Shown: positions 35,735 to 44,570, numbered from the stretch's first letter. The stretch is 64,000 nt of DNA from Solibacillus sp. FSL H8-0523 (GCF_038051985.1 NZ_CP150291.1:1240001-1304000); one strand, 5' to 3'. Numbers and translations: made by a program. The notes: generated by a model from the sequence alone, not told the origin.

Positions 35735-37623
35735 GTGCGCCCGGCATGCGCATGAACTATAGGGTGCAAGTCCCGAACCCCGAAGACAGAAGTAGAGGTT
35801 AGCCAAAAGCAAGGGTGTCCGTGGCGACGCGGAATCTGAAGGAAGCTGGCGGCAAAACACCGGTCCGAGGAACACGAATCTCATAGAAGGCTAGGTATGA
35901 TTGGATGAATCTGCAAGACAAGATAAAGTCCCTTCTGTCGAAGGTCATATCAAGTAAATGAGGCGGATAGATGGTGTGAAAGTGCATGCGCTTACCCGGG
36001 GAGGTCTGACAGTAATGTGAAGTACCCTTCATAACCTACTTGGTGACAAGTAGCTGAACTGTCAGAAGTCAGCAGAGGTCATAGTACAAGTAAGTCTAGA
36101 ATTACTTGGAAGGACTGAACAATTAGGAGAGAATAGCCCTTGGCTTTCCAATTAGGATGAACGAACACAGAAAACAGTAGAAACCTCACGCTTAGAAAGT
36201 AGTGGTGAATTCCACGAGGGTATTTGCGGAGGGTGTAGTCCAGTTGGGTAAAAGAAGAACAGCTATTCACGGAAAGGAACGAAATGGTGATGTTGAATCA
36301 AATTTTGGAGCGACAAAACATGATACAAGCATTAAAGCGAGTAGAAGCGAATAAAGGAAGCCACGGAGTAGACATGATGCCCGTACAAACCGTACGACAG
36401 CACATCCTCGAAAATTGGCATACGATTAAATCGCAGATTTTAGATGGTACCTATGAACCGCAGCCAGTCCGTCGTGTCGAAATCCCGAAACCAGATGGCG
36501 GTGTGCGCTTATTAGGAATACCAACCGTGACAGACCGTTTGATTCAACAAGCCATCTCGCAGATTTTATCAAAAGAATATGACCCAACATTTTCAGACCA
36601 CAGTTATGGCTTTCGTCCAAATCGAAGCGCTCATGATGCGGTCAGAAAAGCGAAAGGCTATTTAAAAGAGGGCTATCGATGGGTGATTGATATGGATTTG
36701 GAGAAATTCTTTGATAAGGTCAACCATGACCGTCTAATGGCAACATTAGCAAAACGAATTTCAGATAAACCATTATTAATACTGATTCGTAAATACCTCC
36801 AAGCGGGTGTCATGATAAATGGAGTAGTTTCAAGTACAGAAGAAGGGACACCTCAAGGTGGTCCTTTAAGTCCTTTACTTTCTAATATCGTCTTAGACGA
36901 ACTCGATAAAGAATTAGAGAAACGTGGACATAAATTCGTTCGATACGCAGATGACTGTAATATTTATGTGAAAACAGAGCGTGCAGGAATACGGGTAATG
37001 GCAAGTGTACAGCGATTTATCGAAGGAAAACTTCGCCTGAAAGTAAATGAAAAGAAATCAGCGGTAGACCGTCCGTGGAACCGTAAATTCCTAGGCTTCA
37101 GTTTTACACATCATAAAGAACCGAAAGTTCGCATTGCGAAATCAAGCCTCATACGAATGAAGAAGAAAATACGAGAAATTACCTCAAGAAAGATGCCTTA
37201 TTCCATCGAATACAGAATCGAAAAGTTGAATCAATATCTGATAGGTTGGTGTGGCTACTTCGCTCTAGCGGATACGTACTCCATATTTAAAGCATTAGAT
37301 GGCTGGATTAAACGAAGATTACGTATGTGTTTGTGGAAGAATTGGAAGAACCCCCGAACAAGAGTCAGAAATCTCATTCGTCTAAAAGTACCTTACGGGA
37401 AAGCATACGAGTGGGGAAATACCCGAAAAGGGTACTGGCGCATTTCAAATAGCCCCATATTACACAGAACCCTCGGCAATTCCTATTGGGAAAGCCAAGG
37501 GCTGAAAAGTCTGCAAGTTCGTTACGAAACTTTGCGTTATTCATCTTAATTGAACCGCCGTATACGGATCCGTACGTACGGTGGTGTGAGAGGTCGGGAG
37601 TTAATCACTCCCTCCTACTCGAT
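35735..37623 (+). mobile_element. Group IIC intron with intron-encoded protein
   Basis: The element begins GTGCGCCCGG, the conserved GUGYG 5' end, two bases after the T tail of a terminator hairpin, the known landing site of class C introns. About 550 bases of ribozyme precede the reverse transcriptase gene. Domain V is seen at about 37552-37587 (ACCGCCGTA/TACGGTGGT), and domain VI at 37596-37612 (GGGAG/CTCCC). The 3' end is probably the AT of CTACTCGAT. All core parts seem present, so it may be active. The exact 3' junction is uncertain by a few bases. Confidence 0.9.
36284..37549 (+). CDS. ltrA: Group IIC intron reverse transcriptase/maturase
   Basis: This 421-residue intron-encoded protein helps the intron splice and copies it into DNA targets. 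It has the RT domain with catalytic R-Y-A-D-D and G-T-P-Q-G-G-P-L-S-P-L-L, then the maturase (X) domain with L-N-Q-Y-L-I-G-W-C-G-Y-F. There is no C-terminal endonuclease domain, as expected for class C. The length and many segments match my memory of the GsI-IIC protein of Geobacillus stearothermophilus. The frame is undamaged. The ATG follows AAAGGA by 5 bases. Confidence 0.95.
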   Translation: MVMLNQILERQNMIQALKRVEANKGSHGVDMMPVQTVRQHILENWHTIKSQILDGTYEPQPVRRVEIPKPDGGVRLLGIPTVTDRLIQQAISQILSKEYDPTFSDHSYGFRPNRSAHDAVRKAKGYLKEGYRWVIDMDLEKFFDKVNHDRLMATLAKRISDKPLLILIRKYLQAGVMINGVVSSTEEGTPQGGPLSPLLSNIVLDELDKELEKRGHKFVRYADDCNIYVKTERAGIRVMASVQRFIEGKLRLKVNEKKSAVDRPWNRKFLGFSFTHHKEPKVRIAKSSLIRMKKKIREITSRKMPYSIEYRIEKLNQYLIGWCGYFALADTYSIFKALDGWIKRRLRMCLWKNWKNPRTRVRNLIRLKVPYGKAYEWGNTRKGYWRISNSPILHRTLGNSYWESQGLKSLQVRYETLRYSS

Positions 37624-37792
37624 TTTATGGACTCCTCGTAATAGTTTACTAATAGGGGGTGTTGGGGAATTCTAATTCTGTTAGGATCTTTTTGTATAAA
37701 TTCAGCTTATTTGTAAAGATTGATACGTAAAAAGGTCAAGTTCAGTTGCATTCCAAATTTTGTGATGTTAATGTGAAAAACGAGGTGAAAAA

Positions 37793-39127
37793 ATGGAAAA
37801 TTTTGATTTAGCAGTAATTGGTGCTGGCCCGGGTGGCTATGTTGCGGCGATTCATGCAGCAAAAAGTGGCTTAAAAGTAGCACTGATAGAACGCGATAAA
37901 GTAGGTGGTGCATGCTATAACGTGGGCTGTATCCCATCAAAAATTATGTTAGAGCATAGTAAGCTCGTACAGGAAATTCGCCGCGGGACGGACTGGGGCG
38001 TAACGGTACCAACGATCAATATTGATTTCCCCAAATTAATGCAACGCAAAGATAACGTCGTACAAGAGCTAATAACAAATATTGAAACATTTATTGAAAA
38101 CGCACAAATTACGATGTTCCGTGGTGACGCAACGGTAACGGCTGAGCGAAAAGTGATCATTGAAAATGAGGCTTTTACAGCAACGAATGTTATTTTAGCA
38201 ACAGGTAGCCGTCCGTTTGTTCCCCCGTTTAAAGGGATTGAATCAGCAAATTATCATACAACGGATACTTTCTTTGGCATTCAAGAGCTTCCAAAACAGC
38301 TGACAATTATCGGCGGCGGGGTTATCGCAATTGAAATGGCCTTTGCCTTAGCGCCAATGGGTACGCAGGTAACGGTATTAAACCATAGCAAGGATATTTT
38401 GCAAACAGAAGAGCCGGATGCACGTCCAATTATTAAAGATAAGATGAAGGCACTGGGCATTGAATTAATCACAGAATTTACATTCGAAGAAATTCATGCA
38501 CAGTATATTCAAACGTCAATTGGTAATTTTCCTTATGAAAACTTATTATTCGCCACAGGACGTCGCCCGAATACACAAATTGCCGAAGCGCTTGAAATGG
38601 ACATGGATGGTCGCTTAATTAAAGTGAACAATCACTACGAAACAAGCATTCCGGGTATTTTTGCGATTGGTGATTTAGTCGGTGGCTTCCAATTAGCTCA
38701 CTCAGCAAGTGCAGAGGGTGTGCATGCGGTGGATTACATTTTAGGAAAGCATCCAAAGGTCATTAATCAGCAGGAAATTCCACGCTGTGTGTATACGCAT
38801 CCGGAAATTGCAACGTTCGGTATGCTTGAGCATGAAGCACCGGCCGATTCGATTGTGACGAAAATGTATTTACCGACAAATCCAAAGGCGTTGCTTGAAG
38901 GCAATACGCAAGGCTTTATGAAGTTTGTCGCAAGTCCTGAAGGCGATATTTATGGTGCCTGTGTGGTTGGTGACGGCGCAACAGAAATGATTAATTCCAT
39001 GCTTGCAGCTAAAGTACTAGGCGGCTCGGTAAAAGATTTAGCGCGAATGATTTTCCCGCATCCAACAGTCAGTGAGCATGTTGGCGATGCGGCACGTTCT
39101 GTATTTGGTAAAGCCATTCACGCATAA
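37793..39127 (+). CDS. Dihydrolipoamide dehydrogenase-like flavoprotein
   Basis: FAD-dependent pyridine nucleotide-disulfide oxidoreductase of 444 residues. The FAD site G-A-G-P-G-G lies at 10-15, the redox disulfide C41-Y-N-V-G-C46 next, then the NAD-binding G-G-G-V-I-A-I-E-M. The C-terminal H-P-T-V-S-E, with the catalytic His-Glu pair, is near residue 423. It has no lipoyl domain and no E1/E2 genes next to it, so it is a stand-alone copy. The usual Leu between the first cysteine and Asn is Tyr. Partners are unknown. Confidence 0.85.
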   Translation: MENFDLAVIGAGPGGYVAAIHAAKSGLKVALIERDKVGGACYNVGCIPSKIMLEHSKLVQEIRRGTDWGVTVPTINIDFPKLMQRKDNVVQELITNIETFIENAQITMFRGDATVTAERKVIIENEAFTATNVILATGSRPFVPPFKGIESANYHTTDTFFGIQELPKQLTIIGGGVIAIEMAFALAPMGTQVTVLNHSKDILQTEEPDARPIIKDKMKALGIELITEFTFEEIHAQYIQTSIGNFPYENLLFATGRRPNTQIAEALEMDMDGRLIKVNNHYETSIPGIFAIGDLVGGFQLAHSASAEGVHAVDYILGKHPKVINQQEIPRCVYTHPEIATFGMLEHEAPADSIVTKMYLPTNPKALLEGNTQGFMKFVASPEGDIYGACVVGDGATEMINSMLAAKVLGGSVKDLARMIFPHPTVSEHVGDAARSVFGKAIHA

Positions 39128-39135
39128 GGGTTAGA

Positions 39136-39169
39136 AAATGTGTTCAAGTTAATAGAGCACATTTTTTTG
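39136..39169 (+). terminator. Intrinsic terminator after the lipoamide dehydrogenase-like gene
   Basis: AATGTGTTC pairs with GAGCACATT, followed by TTTTT. Confidence 0.75.
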
Positions 39170-39257
39170 TGCAAAAAGTTGAGGGGATTGCATATTTCTT
39201 TAAAACCGATTATTTGTTGCTATACTGTAAGTTACAAATAGCTACATGAGGTGACTT

Positions 39258-39596
39258 ATGGAACAAGAAATGTTGGAATTTGTTGAAAAAGAAGTGGAGC
39301 AAACACTCTTTACTTGTATCGATTTTAATATAGAAGAAGATTATATTGGGATGGGGCAAGCGTTTGCGAAAATCTTAGCATTGTTGCAAAAGCAAAATTT
39401 AATCAGTTCCACATTGAAGGTGAGCGCGGATCCAATCGATTGCTTACCAGAAACACGTATTTTACTTGAAAGCTTACAAGAGGCACAGCGTCGACATAGC
39501 TCACGCCGAAAGCTATTAACACATCGTAAAGTTCTAAATGTATGGCTGCGTAAAAATGCGCATTTTCAGCGTGAAGTTTTACCAGGTTTCTTTTAA
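39258..39596 (+). CDS. Hypothetical protein, 112 residues
   Basis: Not recognised. The ribosome site GAGGTG lies 6 bases before the ATG, and codon use is like that of its neighbours, so it is probably real. The protein is acidic in the first half and strongly basic in the second (R-R-H-S-S-R-R-K-L-L-T-H-R-K), with no membrane segment. The pattern suggests a small helical cytoplasmic protein that may bind nucleic acid, but this is a guess. A TTGTTG element upstream may be part of a promoter. Confidence 0.6.
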   Translation: MEQEMLEFVEKEVEQTLFTCIDFNIEEDYIGMGQAFAKILALLQKQNLISSTLKVSADPIDCLPETRILLESLQEAQRRHSSRRKLLTHRKVLNVWLRKNAHFQREVLPGFF

Positions 39597-39633
39597 TGAA
39601 AGAAAAGAATTTTCAGATAATGAAAGAAAATCA

Positions 39634-39662
39634 TTGCAAGTTACGACTTAGTTCGTTAAAAT
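39634..39662 (+). promoter_or_regulatory. Putative promoter of the antiporter gene
   Basis: TTGCAA and TAAAAT are separated by 17 bases; the predicted start near 39669 lies just upstream of a terminator-like hairpin. Confidence 0.5.
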
Positions 39663-39684
39663 AAGTATATTCATATACAAACGC

Positions 39685-39730
39685 AAGGCATGGTGGAGTC
39701 AGTCAATTTCTGGCACCGCCATGCCTTTTT
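39685..39730 (+). terminator. Terminator-like hairpin in the antiporter leader
   Basis: AAGGCATGG and GG pair with CC and CCATGCCTT across a long loop, followed by TTTTTG. If the promoter at 39634 is real, this is an attenuator rather than a terminator of the upstream gene. Confidence 0.65.
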
Positions 39731-39757
39731 GTATGGTTTACAAAAGGGGGGTTTTGC

Positions 39758-40906
39758 GTGTTTATTTTCCAAATTGTTATTGTATTAATAGCAACAAAAC
39801 TAGCGGGACATTTGTCTGTTCGACTAGGGCAACCGTCCGTACTTGGGAAAATTTTAATCGGGATTATTATTGGTCCTGCGATGCTTGGTTGGGTTACGGA
39901 TAGCGACGTCATGCAAGCATTCAGTCAAATCGGTGTAATCTTACTGATGTTTTTAGCGGGGTTAGAAACGGATTTAGAAGAGTTAAATGCGAATATGAAA
40001 GGGGCCATCTTTGTTGCCATCGGTGGTGTTATTTTACCGATTGCGATGAGTTATCCACTTGCACTAGCATTCGGTTTATCTCAAGGGCAAGCCATTTTCG
40101 TCGGGTTAACGCTTGCTGCGACATCGGTTAGTATTTCGGTGCAAACGTTAAATGAAATTGGATGGTTAAAAAGTAAAGAGGGCTCTGTTTTACTAGGGGC
40201 TGCTGTATTAGATGACATTATCGTCGTTGTAATGCTGGCTATTGCGATGAGCTTCCTAATTGGCGATGATGTATCGATTCCGGCATTAATCGGGGGGAAA
40301 GTATTCTTCTTCGTCTTACTATTTGTAGTAGCGAAATATGTCATTCCGCCATTCTTAAAAATGTTTAGCCGTTTAAAAGTAACAGAGGCACTGCTTAGTG
40401 GTGCGCTAGTGGCATGTTTTGCGATGGCTTATGTCGGTGAACATTATTTCGGGATTGCAACAATTATCGGGGCGTTCTTTATGGGGATTGCGATTGGACG
40501 TACAGAGTTTAAAGAAACGGTTGAACATAAAGTTGAGCCACTTGCGAGTAGCTTATTCGTACCGTTCTTCTTTGTAAGTATTGGATTATCAGTTACGTTT
40601 GATGGCATTACGGAAAATATTTGGTTCTTAGTCATCTTCTCAATCGTTGCGATTTTCTCTAAACTAATTGGTTCTGGTTTAGGTGCAAAGCTTGCTGGCT
40701 TCAACTGGCGATCATCAGCCGGTATCGGTTCAGGGATGGTATCTCGTGGTGAGGTAGCATTAATTTTAGCGGCGATGGGTCTTTCAAGTGGATTACTTCC
40801 AGCAGAAGACTACACACCAATGGTTATCGTAATTATTGTTACAACATTAGTGACACCGCCAATGTTAAAAGGTATTTTCGGTGAACGTGATCATTATCAC
40901 TCTTAA
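39758..40906 (+). CDS. CPA2-family cation/proton antiporter
   Basis: Sodium/proton- or potassium/proton-exchanger family protein, 382 residues with about 11-12 hydrophobic segments. The N-terminal G-Q-P-S-V-L-G-K-I-L-I-G-I-I-I-G-P, the segment F-L-A-G-L-E-T-D, and the ion-site V-L-D-D-I-I with two aspartates are family hallmarks. There is no C-terminal TrkA/RCK domain, so nucleotide control through such a domain is absent. The GTG start lies 7 bases after AAAGGGGGG. Ion choice cannot be told from sequence. Confidence 0.9.
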   Translation: MFIFQIVIVLIATKLAGHLSVRLGQPSVLGKILIGIIIGPAMLGWVTDSDVMQAFSQIGVILLMFLAGLETDLEELNANMKGAIFVAIGGVILPIAMSYPLALAFGLSQGQAIFVGLTLAATSVSISVQTLNEIGWLKSKEGSVLLGAAVLDDIIVVVMLAIAMSFLIGDDVSIPALIGGKVFFFVLLFVVAKYVIPPFLKMFSRLKVTEALLSGALVACFAMAYVGEHYFGIATIIGAFFMGIAIGRTEFKETVEHKVEPLASSLFVPFFFVSIGLSVTFDGITENIWFLVIFSIVAIFSKLIGSGLGAKLAGFNWRSSAGIGSGMVSRGEVALILAAMGLSSGLLPAEDYTPMVIVIIVTTLVTPPMLKGIFGERDHYHS

Positions 40907-40916
40907 AAAATAGTAC

Positions 40917-40945
40917 TTGAAATTAGGCGGGGAATCAGGTATTCT
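40917..40945 (+). promoter_or_regulatory. Promoter of the candidate small RNA
   Basis: TTGAAA and TATTCT are separated by exactly 17 bases, with the predicted start near 40952. Confidence 0.65.
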
Positions 40946-40951
40946 AATAAA

Positions 40952-41120
40952 TAGGTGCCAAAAACCTCAGTGAAGATTTAGTCTTCACAAACAAAAGACT
41001 CCATCCAACAGCACGGATTCGCTGGGAGACTTTTGAATGTGCAGGGAGATGAGCCCCTGCACACCCTTACATAATAATCATTAACCTAGTGCTTGCATTC
41101 ATGCGGTACTAGGTTTTTTT
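40952..41120 (+). ncRNA. Candidate small RNA of about 170 nt, family not recognised
   Basis: The segment has no open frame but several stable hairpins: AGGT/ACCT, GTGAAGA/TCTTCAC (perfect 7), AAAAG-CTCC paired with GGAG-CTTTT around one mismatch, TGTGCAGG/CCTGCACA, and a terminator stem CCTAGT/ACTAGG with GCAT/ATGC inside, followed by eight T. It has its own promoter upstream. dinG has a separate promoter downstream (TTTACA-18-TATGAT), so it is not simply a dinG leader. A C-rich single-stranded run (CACACCC) could be an mRNA-pairing seed. It is not a T-box; no known riboswitch was recognised. Confidence 0.6.
41090..41120 (+). terminator. Terminator of the candidate small RNA
   Basis: AACCTAGT pairs with ACTAGGTT, with an inner GCAT/ATGC, followed by eight T. 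Confidence 0.9.
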
Positions 41121-41123
41121 TCG

Positions 41124-41153
41124 TTTACATGACCTTTTCTACGTAGTTATGAT
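41124..41153 (+). promoter_or_regulatory. Putative promoter of dinG
   Basis: TTTACA and TATGAT are separated by 18 bases, directly after the small RNA terminator. Confidence 0.55.
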
Positions 41154-41193
41154 AAAATGCCGTTATATTACTTGAACTGTGAGTTGAAAAATT

Positions 41194-43974
41194 ATGAATG
41201 AAAGTCAAAAATATGCCATTGTCGATATCGAGACGACCGGGCATTCACCGGCAAATGGCGATCGCATGATTCAAATCGCGATTGTCATCATGCAAGATTG
41301 GCAAGTCGTGAAAACCTATACGAAATTTATTCATCCAGGAAAAAAGATTCCTTTATTTATTCAAGATTTAACGAATATTACTGATGACGATGTAAAAGAC
41401 GCCCTGCCATTTGAAGCGTATGCAGATTATATTTATGAGCTGTTGCAAGATACGGTATTTGTCGCGCATAATACCGATTTTGACTTGGCATTTTTACAAG
41501 CAGAATTTACACGTGCGGGATTATCGAAATGGCACGGCAAAAAAATGGACACGGTGGAACTCGCGAAAATTTTATTCCCCATGTCATTGAGCTATAAGCT
41601 AGGTGATTTAGCGAGTGATTTAAAGATTCCACTTGAAAGTGCGCACCGTGCGGATGATGATGCACTTGCGACGGCCTATTTACTGAAAAGTTGCTGGGAA
41701 GAGCTTTTAACATTACCGCTTGTCACACTGGAGCAATTGCATAAACGTTCATTTCGCTTGCGTTCGAATTTAGCCCAACTCTTTTTTGATGCACTTGTGT
41801 TGAAGCGCTCAAAAATATCAATTGACATCGACCATGTATTTTTCAATAAATTAGCGATTCGCAAAATGGCGCCAACTCCTAAAAATGGTGATGAGATAGT
41901 GCCGTACCCACAAACAACGGACGATAAGCTGTTATTATTACAAAAGGCAATCCCGAATTTTGAGGTACGTCCACAGCAATTTAAGATGATGGACAGCATT
42001 TATGAAAAGCTAAATGCCAAAGAGGAACATGTCATTGAAGCGTCAACAGGCATCGGTAAAACGCTTGGTTATTTAGTGCCGGCGATTTTCTATGCGAAAC
42101 AAACCAATCAAAAAATTGGGATTAGTACGTATACGTCACACTTACTGGACCAGCTGCTACAAAATGAAATTCCGGTTTTAGAGCAAATGCTCGGCCAACG
42201 GATTAAAGTTGCGTTACTTAAAGGGATGAATCACTATGTCGATTTGGAAAAGTTTGAAAAACAGCTAAAATCACTCGACGAATCCTATGATGAAACCTTT
42301 ACAATACTACAAACGCTGATTTGGGTTGCGAAAACGGAAACAGGTGATTTAAACGAGCTTAATGTGTCCGGTGGGGGTCAATTATTACTTGATAAAATTC
42401 GTAAAACCGCGCTACCAAAAACGACAATGCCCTTGTATGATTTTTATTCACGTGCTATTCAAAATAGCAGACAGGCGGACATTGTTGTGACAAATCATGC
42501 GATGCTACTAAGTGATTTAGTGCGCCATGAGCAAATTTTCAACTCGTTTGGTGGTTTTATCATTGATGAAGCACATCAATTTATTCAAGCGGCTATTAAT
42601 CAGGACGAAAAAATCTTCTCTTATACGAACTGGAAGTATTTATTTGGCCAAATTGGCAATTATGAAGACGAGGGACTCTACTATAAATTATGTAAAGTGG
42701 CTTATAAAAAGCATATAACAAACCAGCAAACGCTGAAGCAAGTAGAAAAGCGATTTAAACAGATGGTGCAAGGTTTTGATGAAGCAATCGCACTCCTTTA
42801 TAACGATGTGAAAAAGCATCCGAAAAATGCGATGAAGCAGCAGAAAATGTCATTGTTTTTAACGGAATTAGCATTGCCACAAGAGGCTTTTGAAAAAGTC
42901 GCGTCACTGGTTCAGCAGTGGCTCGATGCAGCGAAATCACTCCATGCGCAGTTTTTACATGACGTCAATGAACTAGCGCCGGAACATCACTATTTACTAG
43001 AGCAATGGCAGTACTGGATGGACGAATTTACAATTAAATTATCAGAGTGGGATGATGTGTTCTTGCGTCATGAGGATCATTATTCGTGCTGGCTAGAGCT
43101 AGATAAACGGAGCTTACCAGGCAGTATTCAACTGTTTAAAAAGCCTGTTGATGTGACCGAAATGATTGGGAAATTATTCGCGCCAATTCGTGAAAAAAAT
43201 GCGGTTATTTGGACATCGGGAACGTTAACGGTTCCAAATAATGAACGCTTTATTACGAACCAATTAGGGATAGACGCGTCTATAGCTATTGAAAAATTAC
43301 AAGCGGATCCAAGCTATTATGCTGGAGCACAAGTATATATTGTCGAGGATATGCCAGATATTCAAACGGTTTCACAGTCGGATTATATTGAAGAGGTGGC
43401 AAATGCGATTACCCATGCCGTTCGTATGACTGAGGGACGCTCTTTTGTGTTGTTTACATCACAAGAAATGCTGCGTCAAACGGTGGATTTAATTAATGAA
43501 AGTGAATTGTTAAGCGAGTATATGCTGTTTGCACAAGGTGTGACAGGCGGTAGCCGTATGCGCCTATTAAAGTCCTTCCAGAAGTTTAACCATTCTGTGT
43601 TATTTGGGACGAATAGTTTCTGGGAAGGTGTGGATGTACCTGGCGACGGGCTAGCAACGGTTATTGTTGTGCGCTTACCGTTTTCCGCACCAGAAGAGCC
43701 ATCGTTTAAGGCACGTTCGGAGCATTTACAAAAACAAGGCATGAACGCATTTGCGGAACTTGCCTTACCTGAAGCGGTACTGAGATTTAAACAAGGCTTT
43801 GGTCGCTTAATTCGCTCGAGCCAAGATCGGGGAGCATTTATTGTGCTCGATCGCCGGATTGAAACAAAATCGTATGGTGAGCAGTTTATCGAGTCATTAC
43901 CGCCAATATCAATACAAAAACTGCCACTTCACAGTATGGTACAACAGCTTGGAAATTGGTATAATGAAAGATGA
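41194..43974 (+). CDS. dinG: DinG-type helicase/exonuclease
   Basis: This 926-residue protein has an N-terminal DnaQ-like 3'-5' exonuclease domain (about 1-165; D11 and E13 in I-V-D-I-E-T-T-G) and a superfamily 2 XPD/DinG-like helicase fold. Walker A is A-S-T-G-I-G-K-T near residue 282 and the DEAH box is I-I-D-E-A-H. There are no cysteines between Walker A and the DEAH box, so the iron-sulfur cluster of E. coli DinG is absent, as in other Firmicutes. In these relatives nuclease activity is established and helicase activity doubtful. It follows the pan region as in B. subtilis. Confidence 0.94.
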   Translation: MNESQKYAIVDIETTGHSPANGDRMIQIAIVIMQDWQVVKTYTKFIHPGKKIPLFIQDLTNITDDDVKDALPFEAYADYIYELLQDTVFVAHNTDFDLAFLQAEFTRAGLSKWHGKKMDTVELAKILFPMSLSYKLGDLASDLKIPLESAHRADDDALATAYLLKSCWEELLTLPLVTLEQLHKRSFRLRSNLAQLFFDALVLKRSKISIDIDHVFFNKLAIRKMAPTPKNGDEIVPYPQTTDDKLLLLQKAIPNFEVRPQQFKMMDSIYEKLNAKEEHVIEASTGIGKTLGYLVPAIFYAKQTNQKIGISTYTSHLLDQLLQNEIPVLEQMLGQRIKVALLKGMNHYVDLEKFEKQLKSLDESYDETFTILQTLIWVAKTETGDLNELNVSGGGQLLLDKIRKTALPKTTMPLYDFYSRAIQNSRQADIVVTNHAMLLSDLVRHEQIFNSFGGFIIDEAHQFIQAAINQDEKIFSYTNWKYLFGQIGNYEDEGLYYKLCKVAYKKHITNQQTLKQVEKRFKQMVQGFDEAIALLYNDVKKHPKNAMKQQKMSLFLTELALPQEAFEKVASLVQQWLDAAKSLHAQFLHDVNELAPEHHYLLEQWQYWMDEFTIKLSEWDDVFLRHEDHYSCWLELDKRSLPGSIQLFKKPVDVTEMIGKLFAPIREKNAVIWTSGTLTVPNNERFITNQLGIDASIAIEKLQADPSYYAGAQVYIVEDMPDIQTVSQSDYIEEVANAITHAVRMTEGRSFVLFTSQEMLRQTVDLINESELLSEYMLFAQGVTGGSRMRLLKSFQKFNHSVLFGTNSFWEGVDVPGDGLATVIVVRLPFSAPEEPSFKARSEHLQKQGMNAFAELALPEAVLRFKQGFGRLIRSSQDRGAFIVLDRRIETKSYGEQFIESLPPISIQKLPLHSMVQQLGNWYNER

Positions 43975-44074
43975 TGAGGAAGGAAAGCAGGGCGACAATT
44001 ATGAAACAAAACCATCTACAATGTACAGAACGTTTTTCTGTACGACAAAATCAATTGAAATGTAAGGTGCAGTC

Positions 44075-44557
44075 ATGAAAAACTGGATTATCTTTTCGGT
44101 TGTCTTTATTTTATCTTTGTCACTTGTGATTACCGTGTTAGTAGTGTGGAAAGCAAATGCACCGTTTTCTGACATCGAGCAAAAAGCGGAGGCATTTGCT
44201 CTTGATACGAAGGCACTTGCTGTCGTTGAGGATTCTTACGTATATAACGGCAATAAGCCGTATGTAACGGTCTTTGGCGTAGATGAATACGGTAAAGAAA
44301 AAGCAATTTTTGTCCCGATGAGTTTAGATGAGAATTCAATGCAGGAAGTATTTTTAGCAGAGGGCATTACAAAAGAAGATGCATTAGAGCGCTTCCGTAA
44401 TGAAACTGCTGTAAAAGAAATTCTTCATACAAAATTAGGCTTTGAGCAAGCCGGTGCCGTATGGGAAATTACGTACATTTCGACATCGGGTAGCTTGAAT
44501 TATGTCTACTTAATGCATGAGGACGGACAATGGTGGAAACGCATATTGAATTTGTAG
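44075..44557 (+). CDS. ypmB: YpmB/TseB family membrane-anchored protein
   Basis: This 160-residue protein has an N-terminal membrane anchor (about 4-27) and an extracellular domain of two PepSY-like repeats (DUF5590), including A-L-A-V-V-E-D-S-Y-V-Y-N-G and the closing V-Y-L-M-H-E-D-G-Q-W-W. In B. subtilis this protein (TseB) interacts with the class A/B penicillin-binding machinery and affects elongation. AAGGTG lies before the ATG. It lies immediately upstream of aspB, as in B. subtilis. No convincing ypmA was found in the 100-base gap after dinG. Confidence 0.88.
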   Translation: MKNWIIFSVVFILSLSLVITVLVVWKANAPFSDIEQKAEAFALDTKALAVVEDSYVYNGNKPYVTVFGVDEYGKEKAIFVPMSLDENSMQEVFLAEGITKEDALERFRNETAVKEILHTKLGFEQAGAVWEITYISTSGSLNYVYLMHEDGQWWKRILNL

Positions 44558-44570
44558 AGGAGAAATGACC

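Noticed and set aside
35559-35762. 67-codon gene spanning two terminators ahead of the intron
   Set aside because: Its start is in the tail of one terminator and its end lies within the intron; only the middle part looks like a protein remnant.
43963-44074. Possible ypmA or other microprotein between dinG and ypmB
   Set aside because: Two short frames (about 33 and 25 codons) exist, but neither resembles YpmA as I remember it and the first has no ribosome site; coding status cannot be supported.
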